This document shows positions 8,486-15,838 of a stretch of DNA of 22,289 bases, in pieces. The notes beneath the pieces are model-generated. The model saw only the letters and a list, made by a program, of their open reading frames with translations, had not been told where the DNA came from and did no database searches. The stretch is from JAIMBK01 sp040755975 (lineage in GTDB: Bacteria > Bacillota > Desulfotomaculia > Desulfotomaculales > Nap2-2B): assembly GCA_040755975.1 (NCBI GenBank), contig JBFLZY010000048.1, forward strand, positions 1 through 22,289, written 5' to 3'. Both the position numbers and the translations under genes were made by a program. Positions within the stretch are counted from its first letter, which is position 1. Every line of letters starts with the position of its first letter.

Positions 8486-8650
8486 TCATGTCAACAACCC
8501 GCCATGAATGCCAAGAAATTGACCCGTAACACCTGCCGATTTATCTGACAAAAAATAAAGTACCCCGTTGACTGCTTCATCTATTTCGACCCGCCTGCCA
8601 AGGGGAATCCGGGATACAGGGATTCGTTGGTCTTCGGGCCGGGTTGACCC
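8486..8650 (-). pseudogene. Remnant of a short-chain dehydrogenase/reductase gene (C-terminus)
   Basis: Minus-strand translation gives RPEDQRIPVSRIPLGRR, VEIDEAVNGVLYFLSDKSAG and VTGQFLGIHGGLLT, followed by a TGA stop at 8486-8488. This is the typical last 50 or so residues of a classical SDR enzyme (RIPLGR, SD..AGVTGQ, GG). The frame stays open upstream to a stop near 8730 but shows no Rossmann fold, no YxxxK catalytic motif and no start codon. Only the tail of a once-complete gene survives. The rest of the 8384-8886 gap shows no convincing gene. Confidence 0.7.
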
Positions 8651-8886
8651 TCCAAAATTAAACAATTTAGTCTTTGTTGAGTAACTATTCGTGAAATATA
8701 CAAACTGGTAGGAATTGGTATCTTTTTTATCTCATGCTGTACCTTATATTTCTCGAACTCTAATGCTGGCCAGTGAGATTTCTGCTACGGTGAATAAGTT
8801 AAAAAAGGGGGAGTGACTGGAATCCTGGCGGGTAGGAATCCATACCTCGATCTGTTTGCACCCCGGCCCGGTCTTCCTGCCGGCCT

Positions 8887-9498
8887 TCACCACCCCCGGG
8901 AATACTCCCCGGCGCAGGGGATGCAGGCGAACTTCCCTTCCCGGACCCGGGCCCTCGCCTCGGCGACCGGCTCGCCGCAAAAGGCGCAGGTGACGGAAGG
9001 AAAAATCCTGGCTTTGGGAGGCAGCTCCACATTGACGTGCCGGACCGCACAAAATTCTTCCTCCGGCGCCTCCAAAATATGGTGGATGCGTTCTTCCTGG
9101 CGCCGGCGGAAAAGCTCTTCCTCCTCCGGGGCGGCCGCGCCGCTCATGACCTTCTCGCGCAGCTCCCGGGAATCCTCGCCGCCCTGCCGCCAGGCGCCCC
9201 CTTTCACCGCAATCCGCACCGCCCGGCCGCTGTTCCGGCAGATGAAGGTGAAAACGTGCTTTCCGTAGTCGCGAAAGAGCAGGTTTCCTTTGCCCAGGGT
9301 GCAGCCGGTCAGCACCTGCACGGCGTCCACGCCGCAGGCGTCGTTTTCCACGATGGCCACCAGTTCCTCGTCCGCCGCCCGGGTTTCGGCCAGTTCCCGC
9401 AGGGCGATTTGCGCCGCCCGGTACCCCGTGGCCAGACCCGGGCAACTGTGCCCGTGAAATTCCACCGCCTTTTCCCAATCCGTCTTTTCCATGCACAT
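8887..9498 (-). CDS. FmdE-family protein with C-terminal zinc ribbon
   Basis: The 203-residue product starts with the FmdE signature FHGHSCPGLATGYRAA. NDACGVDAVQVLTGCTLGKGNL and a DYGKHVFTF segment follow, then a helical linker (about 120-150), then a treble-clef/zinc-ribbon tail with CAFC and CIPC (about residues 172-195). FmdE-domain proteins take their name from formylmethanofuran dehydrogenase subunit E. In bacteria they usually occur as stand-alone proteins near molybdenum/tungsten enzymes or formate metabolism, with no established reaction. ATG 9498 is chosen because AGGAG lies eight bases before it; a GTG nine bases upstream overlaps that site. The gene stands alone and is divergent from the fluoride-switch operon. 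Confidence 0.85.
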   Translation of the reverse strand: MCMEKTDWEKAVEFHGHSCPGLATGYRAAQIALRELAETRAADEELVAIVENDACGVDAVQVLTGCTLGKGNLLFRDYGKHVFTFICRNSGRAVRIAVKGGAWRQGGEDSRELREKVMSGAAAPEEEELFRRRQEERIHHILEAPEEEFCAVRHVNVELPPKARIFPSVTCAFCGEPVAEARARVREGKFACIPCAGEYSRGW

Positions 9499-9693
9499 AA
9501 CACTCACTCCTGTTTAGATCTTTTCGATTATCCGTTCACGCCTGCTTTTGCGATGGCTTTGGTACTAAAGATAATCCAGCCCAACGTAAGCCTGAATATC
9601 TTCCAGTTCCGTCATTTATGTACCCACAATATACTCCAACCTCTTTTACTCTAGCATAACTTACATTTGGAAGCAAATAGAATATTTACGGTA

Positions 9694-9722
9694 TTGATCC
9701 TGCCCCGGCTTTGTGCTAAAAT
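9694..9722 (+). promoter_or_regulatory. Promoter of the fluoride riboswitch-HEAT-dynamin transcript
   Basis: TTGATC (9694-9699) and TAAAAT (9717-9722) are separated by exactly 17 bases. Predicted initiation near 9729 falls just before the aptamer at 9735. The remaining upstream stretch (9499-9693) shows no convincing gene. Confidence 0.7.
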
Positions 9723-9734
9723 AAGGCCGAAAGT

Positions 9735-9785
9735 AAAGGCGATGGGGCTCGCTTAATTTGCCTGGCGGCTAATAGCTCCTACCAA
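9735..9785 (+). ncRNA. Fluoride riboswitch (crcB motif)
   Basis: The sequence follows the crystallised Thermotoga petrophila fluoride aptamer element by element. P1 is AGGCG (9737-9741) with CGCTT (9750-9754). The GATGGGGCT loop follows, then P2 GCC/GGC (9760-9762 and 9767-9769) with a TGGC loop, then the GGCTAATAGCTCCTACC 3' region. The pseudoknot pairs GGGGCT (9744-9749) with AGCTCC (9774-9779) with one G-U pair. The pseudoknot strand is also the first arm of the terminator at 9774-9811. Fluoride binding should therefore block termination and switch the operon on. Confidence 0.9.
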
Positions 9786-9818
9786 TGACCTTGTAAAAAT
9801 TGGTAGGAGCTTTTCATT
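9774..9818 (+). terminator. Riboswitch-controlled terminator, also masking the ribosome site
   Basis: AGCTCCTACCAAT (9774-9786) and ATTGGTAGGAGCT (9799-9811) form a perfect 13-bp stem with a 12-base loop, followed by TTTCATTT. The first arm contains the aptamer's pseudoknot strand. The second arm contains AGGAG, the only ribosome site for the gene starting at 9820. The hairpin can thus act on both transcription and translation. Confidence 0.85.
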
Positions 9819-9819
9819 T

Positions 9820-10227
9820 ATGAACTTTACGGAAAAATTAATTCAGGCTCTCCGGCACCCGGACCCCCGGATTCGCCGCGACGCCGCCTGGCTTTTAGGC
9901 AAAAAGGGAGCGAAGGAAGCCGTTCCGGCGCTCCTGGCGGCCCTTGCGGAAAACCGCGGCGACCCTTACTTGCTCGGCACAATTGCCGAGGCCCTGGGGC
10001 AAATCGGCGAACCGGACGCGCTTTTGCCGCTGGCCGCTCTCTTGCGCCGCTCCTACCTGCCGGTCAGGATAAAGGCGGCCCGGGCGCTGGCGCAACTGGG
10101 CGAATCCCGCGCTGTCGCTTATCTGGCCAGAGCTTTGGAAGATCCCAATCCCAGTGTTCGCCGGGCGGCCGGCAGCGCACTGGCAAAATTAGAAACGGAA
10201 AACAGGGAACTGTCGCCGGAAAGTTAA
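9820..10227 (+). CDS. Small HEAT-repeat protein under fluoride riboswitch control
   Basis: This 135-residue protein is made almost wholly of about four HEAT (PBS-lyase-type) repeats. Examples are LRHPDPRIRRDAAWLLGKKG, AVPALLAALAENRGDPYLL, IGEPDALLPLAALLRRSYLP and VAYLARALEDPNPSVRRAAG. Such solenoids are adaptor or scaffold modules; no catalytic residues, signal peptide or membrane segment is seen. The start ATG 9820 directly follows the switchable hairpin, whose AGGAG lies ten bases upstream. It is the first gene behind a fluoride aptamer and is followed after 59 bp by a dynamin-like GTPase on the same strand. It may be a partner of that GTPase, but its biochemical role is unknown. Confidence 0.85.
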   Translation: MNFTEKLIQALRHPDPRIRRDAAWLLGKKGAKEAVPALLAALAENRGDPYLLGTIAEALGQIGEPDALLPLAALLRRSYLPVRIKAARALAQLGESRAVAYLARALEDPNPSVRRAAGSALAKLETENRELSPES

Positions 10228-10286
10228 CAGGGGATTGAATAAAACACATATCTAAGGCCATTTTGCTTTGAGGGGAGAGGAAAATC

Positions 10287-12047
10287 ATGGGCAAGGAAAA
10301 GATCCCTGAAAAGAACACTTTGCTGAATGCCTTGGGAGAATTGATCAGCCTCGCCGGCCGGCAGGAAAACCGTTTTGCCGCAGAACTTCTCCGGGAAACG
10401 AAAGAACGTTTCGAAAAGGAAACCTTTACCCTGGTAATCCTGGGGGAATTCAAGCGGGGCAAGTCGACTTTCGTGAACGCCCTGCTGGGCGAGCCTCTTC
10501 TGCCTACCGCCATCGTCCCCTTAACGGCCATTCCCACCATCATCCATTACCAGGAGCGCCCGGGTGCCCAGGTAGTTTTTTTAAACGGTGAAAAGCAGGT
10601 CATCGAACTGGAAGCAATCATCGGCTTCGTCACCGAAAAAGAAAATCCCGCCAACCGCAAACAGGTGCGGGAAGTTCAGGTCGGTTACGCAAGCTCCTTT
10701 TTGCAGCGGGGGGTGATCCTGGTGGACACCCCGGGAGTTGGTTCGGTGTACGAACACAATACGGGGGCGGCCTACGCCTACCTCCCCCGCTCCGACGCCG
10801 GCATCTTTCTGCTTTCCGTAGACGCCCCCTTAAGCAAAACGGAAATCGACTATTTAAAAGACGTCCGCCAGCACGTGCACAAGCTTTTCTTCGTCGTCAA
10901 CAAAGCCGACGTCGCTTCCGGTAACGACGTCCGCGAGGCCCTGGAATTCCTGCAGGGCGCCTTAAGAAACATCTTCGACGGCCAGGAAACCCCGCTCTTC
11001 CCTCTTTCCGCCCGGCTGGCCCTGGAAGGAAAGCGCGAAAACAACCGGCAAAAGATCGCGGCCAGCGGCATTCTAGAACTGGAAGAAAAATTGAATGCGT
11101 TTATCGAACAGAACAAAGCCAAATTAATCCGGGAAATTACCGCCGCCCGCGCGTTACGCATCGCCAACGAACTGGAGCTGGCCTTAAAACTCTGGCGCCG
11201 GGCCATGGAGGAAACCGAGCAGGGCTTAAGCGCTAAAATCGCCCGGTTTAATCAGGAACTGGCCCGGCTGGAACAGGAGCGGGAAGACAGCATCTACCTG
11301 CTGTACCGGGAAGTGGACCGGCTGCGAAAAGAAGTGGAAGAAAACATGGCCCTTTTCCGCCGGGAAAACGAAGCAACTGTTGTCCGGCAGCTGGAAGACT
11401 TTGCCGCCGGTTTGCAGGCCCGCTCGCCCCGGGAAGCCGCGCTCACCCTCAAGCAGCAGGTCCAGGAAATCGTCCGGGCAGCCATCGAACCAAAAAGGAT
11501 AGCCGAACGGGAAGAATTGCAGGAAAAATTCAAAGCAGTGGCGGTGCGCTTCTTTAACCGGATCGAAAACATCGTCGACCGGTTGATGGACGTCTCGGCG
11601 GAAATATTTCAGGTGGCGGTGGAGAAAACCGCCTCGAAAGAATACATCCTTGGCAAAAGGAGCTTTTACTTCCATTTCGCCGACCACCCCACTTTCGTCC
11701 CGCCGCTCGAGGACTTGCCCGCCATGGGCATTCTGCCGGGAGGGCTCTTGCGCCGCCACCTGGTGAACAGGTCCAAAAAGATGCTGCTGGAGCTGTTCGA
11801 GCGCAACTGCGGGCGCGTCCGGGAAAACCTGGCCGAAGGCTTAAAAGAAGAGGTGCGGGACGTGGCCGGGGAGCTGCGCCTGCGCGCCGACGCCGTGGCC
11901 AAGGGCCTGCAGGCGGCGCTTGAAAAAGCCGCCGAGCAGCAAAAAGCCACCGCCCGGGGAAGAGAAGCGGCCGCTCGCGATTGGGAAGAAAGGTACCGGC
12001 AGCTGCAGCAAATCAAAAACACCTTGAAGGCGTTTGCGAACGGTTAA
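10287..12047 (+). CDS. Bacterial dynamin-like GTPase
   Basis: The 586-residue protein carries the dynamin-family GTPase domain. G1 is GEFKRGKST (about residues 53-61), the G2 Thr lies in VPLTAIPT (77-84), G3 is DTPG (147-150), G4 is NKAD (205-208), and a G5-like LSARLA follows. From about residue 290 onward the sequence is long, charged and helical (stalk or coiled-coil). A short hydrophobic patch near residue 470-490 (PAMGILPGGLLRR) could be a membrane-contact paddle; no full membrane span is seen. Bacterial dynamins bind, tubulate or fuse membranes and can protect against membrane stress. The start ATG has GGGGAGAGG upstream. No terminator is seen after the HEAT gene, so it is probably fluoride-regulated too. 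Its stop codon overlaps the stop of the convergent MFS gene. Confidence 0.88.
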   Translation: MGKEKIPEKNTLLNALGELISLAGRQENRFAAELLRETKERFEKETFTLVILGEFKRGKSTFVNALLGEPLLPTAIVPLTAIPTIIHYQERPGAQVVFLNGEKQVIELEAIIGFVTEKENPANRKQVREVQVGYASSFLQRGVILVDTPGVGSVYEHNTGAAYAYLPRSDAGIFLLSVDAPLSKTEIDYLKDVRQHVHKLFFVVNKADVASGNDVREALEFLQGALRNIFDGQETPLFPLSARLALEGKRENNRQKIAASGILELEEKLNAFIEQNKAKLIREITAARALRIANELELALKLWRRAMEETEQGLSAKIARFNQELARLEQEREDSIYLLYREVDRLRKEVEENMALFRRENEATVVRQLEDFAAGLQARSPREAALTLKQQVQEIVRAAIEPKRIAEREELQEKFKAVAVRFFNRIENIVDRLMDVSAEIFQVAVEKTASKEYILGKRSFYFHFADHPTFVPPLEDLPAMGILPGGLLRRHLVNRSKKMLLELFERNCGRVRENLAEGLKEEVRDVAGELRLRADAVAKGLQAALEKAAEQQKATARGREAAARDWEERYRQLQQIKNTLKAFANG

Positions 12048-13270
12048 GTCCGCGGGAAATATTTCCTGGCGGCCAGAATAAGCAAAGGGATGGAAAGCAC
12101 CTCCAGAATCACCGAAAAGAGAATGATGTACGGGATGGAAATATCGTAAAGGGCGCCCATGATCACGCTGCCCAAAAACCAGGAGCCGCCGTAGGCGGTG
12201 TTAAAAATACCGTAGGCGAAGCCCCGCCGTTCGGAAGGAACCATCTCCGCAATGGCGGCGCGCATAATCGTCTCCTGCATGCCCATCACCGCCCCCCACA
12301 GCACCATCCCGGCCAGCACCGGGAAAAACCCGCGCCCGAAAACCAGAAAAGGAATCGGCAGGGTAAGCAAGGGAACCGCCGCCAGGGACAAAAGACCAAT
12401 TTTATCAAAAACCCTTCCGATCAGCAGGGCAAAAAGCGCGTCCACGCCCATCGCCAGCGCAAAGAAAACGGGAATTTGCACGTCCGGAACCACCGCCTGC
12501 GCTTTTAAATGATAGGAAATCAGTTGAAAATGGGCGTAACCGGCAATGGACAGCACAGTAAAAGCAATGTACAGCCAAAACACCGGGGGAAATTTTTGAC
12601 CCCGCCCGGCCTCTTTCTCATCTTCCGCGGGCAATTCCAGCGCTGCCGGGTCCGGATACTGCCTTCGGGCCAAAAACAATACCGTCAGCGCAATGAGGGC
12701 GGGCGCGAGGAGCAGGGCAAAACCCTGCCGGTAGCCGCCCTGAAGATAAAGAACCAGGGAAACCAGCAGGGGTCCTGTTAAGGCGCCGATTTGGTCCATT
12801 GCTTCGTGCAGGGCGAACCCCCACCCCCGGCCAACTCCCCGGGCGGCGTGGGAAAGCATGGCATCCCGGGGCGGGGTGCGGATTGCCTTTCCCAGTCGTT
12901 CGAGAATAATCAACAAGGCGGCCGTTTCCCAGTGACCGGCCAGGGCCAGGAAAGGCACGGCCAGTAAATTGAGACCGTAACCGAAAAACGTCAGCAGCCA
13001 GTAGCGGCGCGTGCGGTCGGCAAAATACCCGGACAACAGACGAATGCCGTAACCGACCAGTTCGCCCAGTCCGGACACCACGCCCACAACTGTCGCGCTG
13101 GCGCCCAGTAAGGATAGATAGGGTCCGGTGATGCTGTGGGCGCCTTCGTAAGTCATATCGGCAAACAGACTTACGATCCCCAATAAAATGATAAACCGGT
13201 AAGCATTTCGTTTTCGCCCTTTTTCAGCCCCAGATGATCTTTTTCCCGTCTCCCGCTCTTTTTTTTCCAT
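12044..13270 (-). CDS. MFS transporter, last gene of the Ehr-type operon
   Basis: This 408-residue major facilitator protein has about 11-12 membrane segments. A lysine/arginine-rich cytoplasmic N-terminus precedes the first segment. The loop 2-3 motif is GYFADRTRRYW, and IRTPPRDAMLSHAA follows. The central loop is charged (PAALELPAEDEKEAGRGQK), and a second-half counterpart reads IGRVFDKIG. This resembles the multidrug/unknown-substrate MFS group; the substrate cannot be read. The start ATG 13270 has GGAGGGG upstream. Only 39 bp separate it from the HyfB-like gene with no terminator, so it should share the fluoride-responsive transcript. An ion, formate or toxic-anion exporter role is attractive but purely inferential. 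It overlaps the dynamin gene tail to tail. Confidence 0.85.
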   Translation of the reverse strand: MEKKERETGKRSSGAEKGRKRNAYRFIILLGIVSLFADMTYEGAHSITGPYLSLLGASATVVGVVSGLGELVGYGIRLLSGYFADRTRRYWLLTFFGYGLNLLAVPFLALAGHWETAALLIILERLGKAIRTPPRDAMLSHAARGVGRGWGFALHEAMDQIGALTGPLLVSLVLYLQGGYRQGFALLLAPALIALTVLFLARRQYPDPAALELPAEDEKEAGRGQKFPPVFWLYIAFTVLSIAGYAHFQLISYHLKAQAVVPDVQIPVFFALAMGVDALFALLIGRVFDKIGLLSLAAVPLLTLPIPFLVFGRGFFPVLAGMVLWGAVMGMQETIMRAAIAEMVPSERRGFAYGIFNTAYGGSWFLGSVIMGALYDISIPYIILFSVILEVLSIPLLILAARKYFPRT

Positions 13271-13309
13271 TCCGCCCCTCCCCCTTGAAATAATCTTACC
13301 GGCGGTTTC

Positions 13310-15418
13310 TTACACGCAGTTCAAATAAACCAACGCCCCCACCAGCAGCAAGAGCATGTAGGCCAGGTACTGGTTGATGCGCCCGGACTGGACCCAGAGT
13401 AAAAGTTCTCCGGCTTTCAATATTATTCCTACCAGCGGCCGGTAAAGATGCATTTCCAGGAAGGGCCGGAGCTTGCGCTCGTAGTTCGTGGCCAGGCGAA
13501 ACTTATCCAGGGAAAAGTAGCGGCTGACCACGTTTACCTCCGGGCGGTAGATGCTCCCGAACAACACCAGCACGGGGTTGGAATAGGCCGTGGCGCTGTA
13601 CTGGTTGCGGGAGGTATATTTTTCCATGGCGCCCGCCCAGACCGGACCCCGGTCGACCTGTGTCCTGCCGCCGAGCAGGCGGGCGAGGAGCGCGCCGAAA
13701 AGCATGGCCGCCGGCAGGGCGAAAATCAGGTAAGTGGGCGCGATACTGGAAAAATCGGGGTTGGCGGGGACCACCACCGCGCCCGGGGCGGGCAAAATAC
13801 CGCGCAGGAAATTGCCTCCCAGTAGCACCAGCACCTTAAAATTCTCCGGCTGCGTAAAAACGGCGGGGACCATCGCCCCGGCCACGCTCTGGTGCGCCAA
13901 AACGGCCGCTGCCCGGTCGAGCACCGGGATGACCACCGTGGGCAGAACGCCCGGGAGCAGGCAGCCGGCGGCCAAAAGACCCATCCCCAGTTGCATGGAA
14001 AAGGGCGCCTCTGCGGCCCTTTGCGCTTTTTCCGAGCGCGCCCGGCCTAAAAAAGCAATCCCGCAGGCCTTTACGAAACAGGTGATGGCCAGCGCCGCCG
14101 TCAGGGCCAGGGCCACCCCGCCCCCGATGAGGACAACCTTGGGCAGGACAACCGGCAGTTGCCTGCTCAACAACAGCGTCTGCAGGGTCAACCACTCGCT
14201 GACAAACCCGTTAAACGGGGGCAGGGCCGCAATGGAAAGGGAACCCACCAGGAAAAACAGGGCGGTCAACGGCATGGTTTTGATTAAGCCGCCCAGCCTG
14301 TCCATGTTCCGCTCCCCGGCGGCATAATCCACCGCGCCCGCGCCGAGGAAAAGCAGCGCTTTATAAATGGAATGGTTCAGGGTGTGGTAAAGGGCGGTCA
14401 CACCAGCCAGGGCGCCAAGGGTAAAAAGACCGTAGCCGTTGTAGACCAGGACGGCGCCCAGCCCCAGGACGATCAGGCCCATGTTTTCAACGCTGCTGTA
14501 GGCCAGCATGCGCTTTAAATCCTGTTCCATCAGGGCGTAGAGGATGCCCAAAAGGGCCGTCAGGGCGCCCGCGCTCACCATCGTCAGACCCCACCAGGCA
14601 GGACCCGCGCCGAGCAAATCGAGGACGACCCGGGCCAGGCCGTAAATGCCCATGTTCAGGATGACTCCGGAAAGCAGGGCCGAAACGTTTCCCGGAGCGG
14701 CCGGGTGCGCCAGCGGCAGCCAGACCTGAAGAGGGACCAGACCCGCCTTTACCCCGAACCCGGCCAGGGCCAGAATAAAAACGGCGTTTTTCACTCCCGC
14801 GGGAAGCGCCGCCGCCGTTTGCCGGATGCCCGCAAAATCAAGGTGGCCGGTGGAATTGGCCAGCAAAATGAAGGCCGCCATCACCATCAGCGTGCCTACT
14901 TCGCCCATCACCGCCATGACCAGGCCGGCCCTGACCACCGGCGGTTTTTCAAATTCAAAGTTGACCAGCAAATAAGCAACGGCAGCTGTCACTTCCCAGG
15001 CAATTAAAAAGCCGACCAGGTCCCCCGCCAGGAAAGTAAAAACCAGTCCCAGAAACAACAGGTTAGACAGGGCGCCAAAAATACGCAGGTCACGCCGCCC
15101 GGCGTATTTTTGCAGGTAACCGAAAGAAAAAAGACTGACCGGAAACCAGACCAGCGCCGTAATCAAAATCAAGAGAAAGGAAAGGTGGTCGGGCGCCAGC
15201 CTTAAAACACCAAACGGGAAAAGACGGGTTACGGCCAAAACCGGCAATCTTTCGCCGGCCAGGAAAATCCCCGCGCCCAGCAACCCGCCTAAAGACGCCA
15301 GCGCAGCGGCGGTCATCGAGACGAAAACAGCGGTCTCGTGTTTTCGACAAAAAGGCATGGCCAGAATACCCAGAACGGCGGCGGCAACTGCGACAAGAAG
15401 AAAGTTCTCGCCCGGCAT
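13310..15418 (-). CDS. hyfB: Proton-conducting antiporter-like membrane subunit (HyfB type)
   Basis: The 702-residue, highly hydrophobic protein belongs to the NuoL/MrpA/HyfB superfamily of ion-translocating subunits. The family core is clear: VGFLIAWEVTAAVAYLLVNF (with the TM5 Glu), GFGVKAGLVPLQVWLPLAHP, NVSALLSG, SSVENMGLIVLG and HSIYKALLFLGAG. Around residues 600-702 it carries the HyfB-type C-terminal part: YSATAYSNPVLVLFG, then FLEMHLYRPL, then a final membrane helix. The start ATG 15418 has AAGGAGG eight bases upstream. Its place after the peripheral subunits, rather than first as in E. coli hyf, is unusual. It would move protons or sodium ions, driven by conformational coupling to the peripheral arm. 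Confidence 0.88.
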   Translation of the reverse strand: MPGENFLLVAVAAAVLGILAMPFCRKHETAVFVSMTAAALASLGGLLGAGIFLAGERLPVLAVTRLFPFGVLRLAPDHLSFLLILITALVWFPVSLFSFGYLQKYAGRRDLRIFGALSNLLFLGLVFTFLAGDLVGFLIAWEVTAAVAYLLVNFEFEKPPVVRAGLVMAVMGEVGTLMVMAAFILLANSTGHLDFAGIRQTAAALPAGVKNAVFILALAGFGVKAGLVPLQVWLPLAHPAAPGNVSALLSGVILNMGIYGLARVVLDLLGAGPAWWGLTMVSAGALTALLGILYALMEQDLKRMLAYSSVENMGLIVLGLGAVLVYNGYGLFTLGALAGVTALYHTLNHSIYKALLFLGAGAVDYAAGERNMDRLGGLIKTMPLTALFFLVGSLSIAALPPFNGFVSEWLTLQTLLLSRQLPVVLPKVVLIGGGVALALTAALAITCFVKACGIAFLGRARSEKAQRAAEAPFSMQLGMGLLAAGCLLPGVLPTVVIPVLDRAAAVLAHQSVAGAMVPAVFTQPENFKVLVLLGGNFLRGILPAPGAVVVPANPDFSSIAPTYLIFALPAAMLFGALLARLLGGRTQVDRGPVWAGAMEKYTSRNQYSATAYSNPVLVLFGSIYRPEVNVVSRYFSLDKFRLATNYERKLRPFLEMHLYRPLVGIILKAGELLLWVQSGRINQYLAYMLLLLVGALVYLNCV

Positions 15419-15464
15419 TTAAAAAACCTCCTTAAGAACAAGTATTTTAGGGGTCAGACCTCCA

Positions 15465-15480
15465 TGCCACTTTCGTGGCA
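15465..15480 (-). repeat. Outer hairpin flanking repeat copy A (hyfB side)
   Basis: On the minus strand TGCCAC-GAAA-GTGGCA forms a perfect six-bp stem closed by a GNRA tetraloop. It follows repeat copy A through a conserved TCATTTTCGTTTTCTAT spacer. The equivalent hairpin of copy B has a different stem sequence. Confidence 0.6.
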
Positions 15481-15504
15481 CCAATAGAAAACGAAAATGA
15501 CCGG

Positions 15505-15760
15505 CCCGCCGTTCGATTTGCCAGGAGCGACATATGCGAAGGGCCGGCAACGAGACACGGCGCAGGTGAGGCAAGCAAACCGGCAGCGCGAAACGCGCAG
15601 ATAACATAATGATAGAAAACCGCCAGCAATCGCCGGAAAACCGGTTAACAAAAGAAAACTAATGTACCACGCGCATTTTGCAGCGCTGCCTGGTTCGCTC
15701 CGAACCAAGCCGATGTCTCGTCGGCCCGAAGCATCGGAGCGGCGGCAAACGAACGGCGGG
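15505..15760 (-). repeat. Palindromic ~256-bp repeat, copy A
   Basis: The terminal arms CCCGCCGTTCGATTTGCC (15505-15522) and GGCAAACGAACGGCGGG (15744-15760) are inverted repeats. Inside, on the minus strand, lie two blocks: 15740-15668, opening GCTCCGATG and containing GGCAGCGCTGCAAAATGCGCG, and 15599-15525, opening TGCGCGTTTCGCGC and ending CGCATATGTCGCTC. Both blocks recur in copy B at about 88-90% identity. Internal pairs such as GCTCCGA/TCGGAGC suggest folding. Short reading frames here are considered spurious. It fills most of the 420-bp gap between the HyfI-like and HyfB-like genes. Confidence 0.8.
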
Positions 15761-15805
15761 TAAAAGCCAATTTTCAGGGTTCCTCGATATGACTTTCTTT
15801 ATGAA

Positions 15806-15821
15806 GAGGACGTAAGTTCTC
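15806..15821 (+). repeat. Outer hairpin flanking repeat copy A (HyfI side)
   Basis: GAGGAC-GTAA-GTTCTC forms a six-bp stem (one G-U pair) with a GNRA tetraloop. It is preceded by CTTTATGAA, closely matching the hairpin beside copy B. Copy A thus has an outward-pointing hairpin on both sides. This one lies 18 bases beyond the HyfI-like stop codon. Confidence 0.55.
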
Positions 15822-15838
15822 CTTTCTGCCCGGGCCGC

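Noticed and set aside
8744..9496. Long minus-strand frame rich in Gly/Arg overlapping the FmdE gene
   Set aside because: It is a high-GC shadow of the FmdE frame, whose family motifs and ribosome site are clear.
9565..9615. A 16-codon minus-strand frame (starts MTELEDIQAYVGLDYL) upstream of the FmdE gene
   Set aside because: It is too short, with no ribosome site and no recognised family. It could be a leader peptide but nothing supports this.
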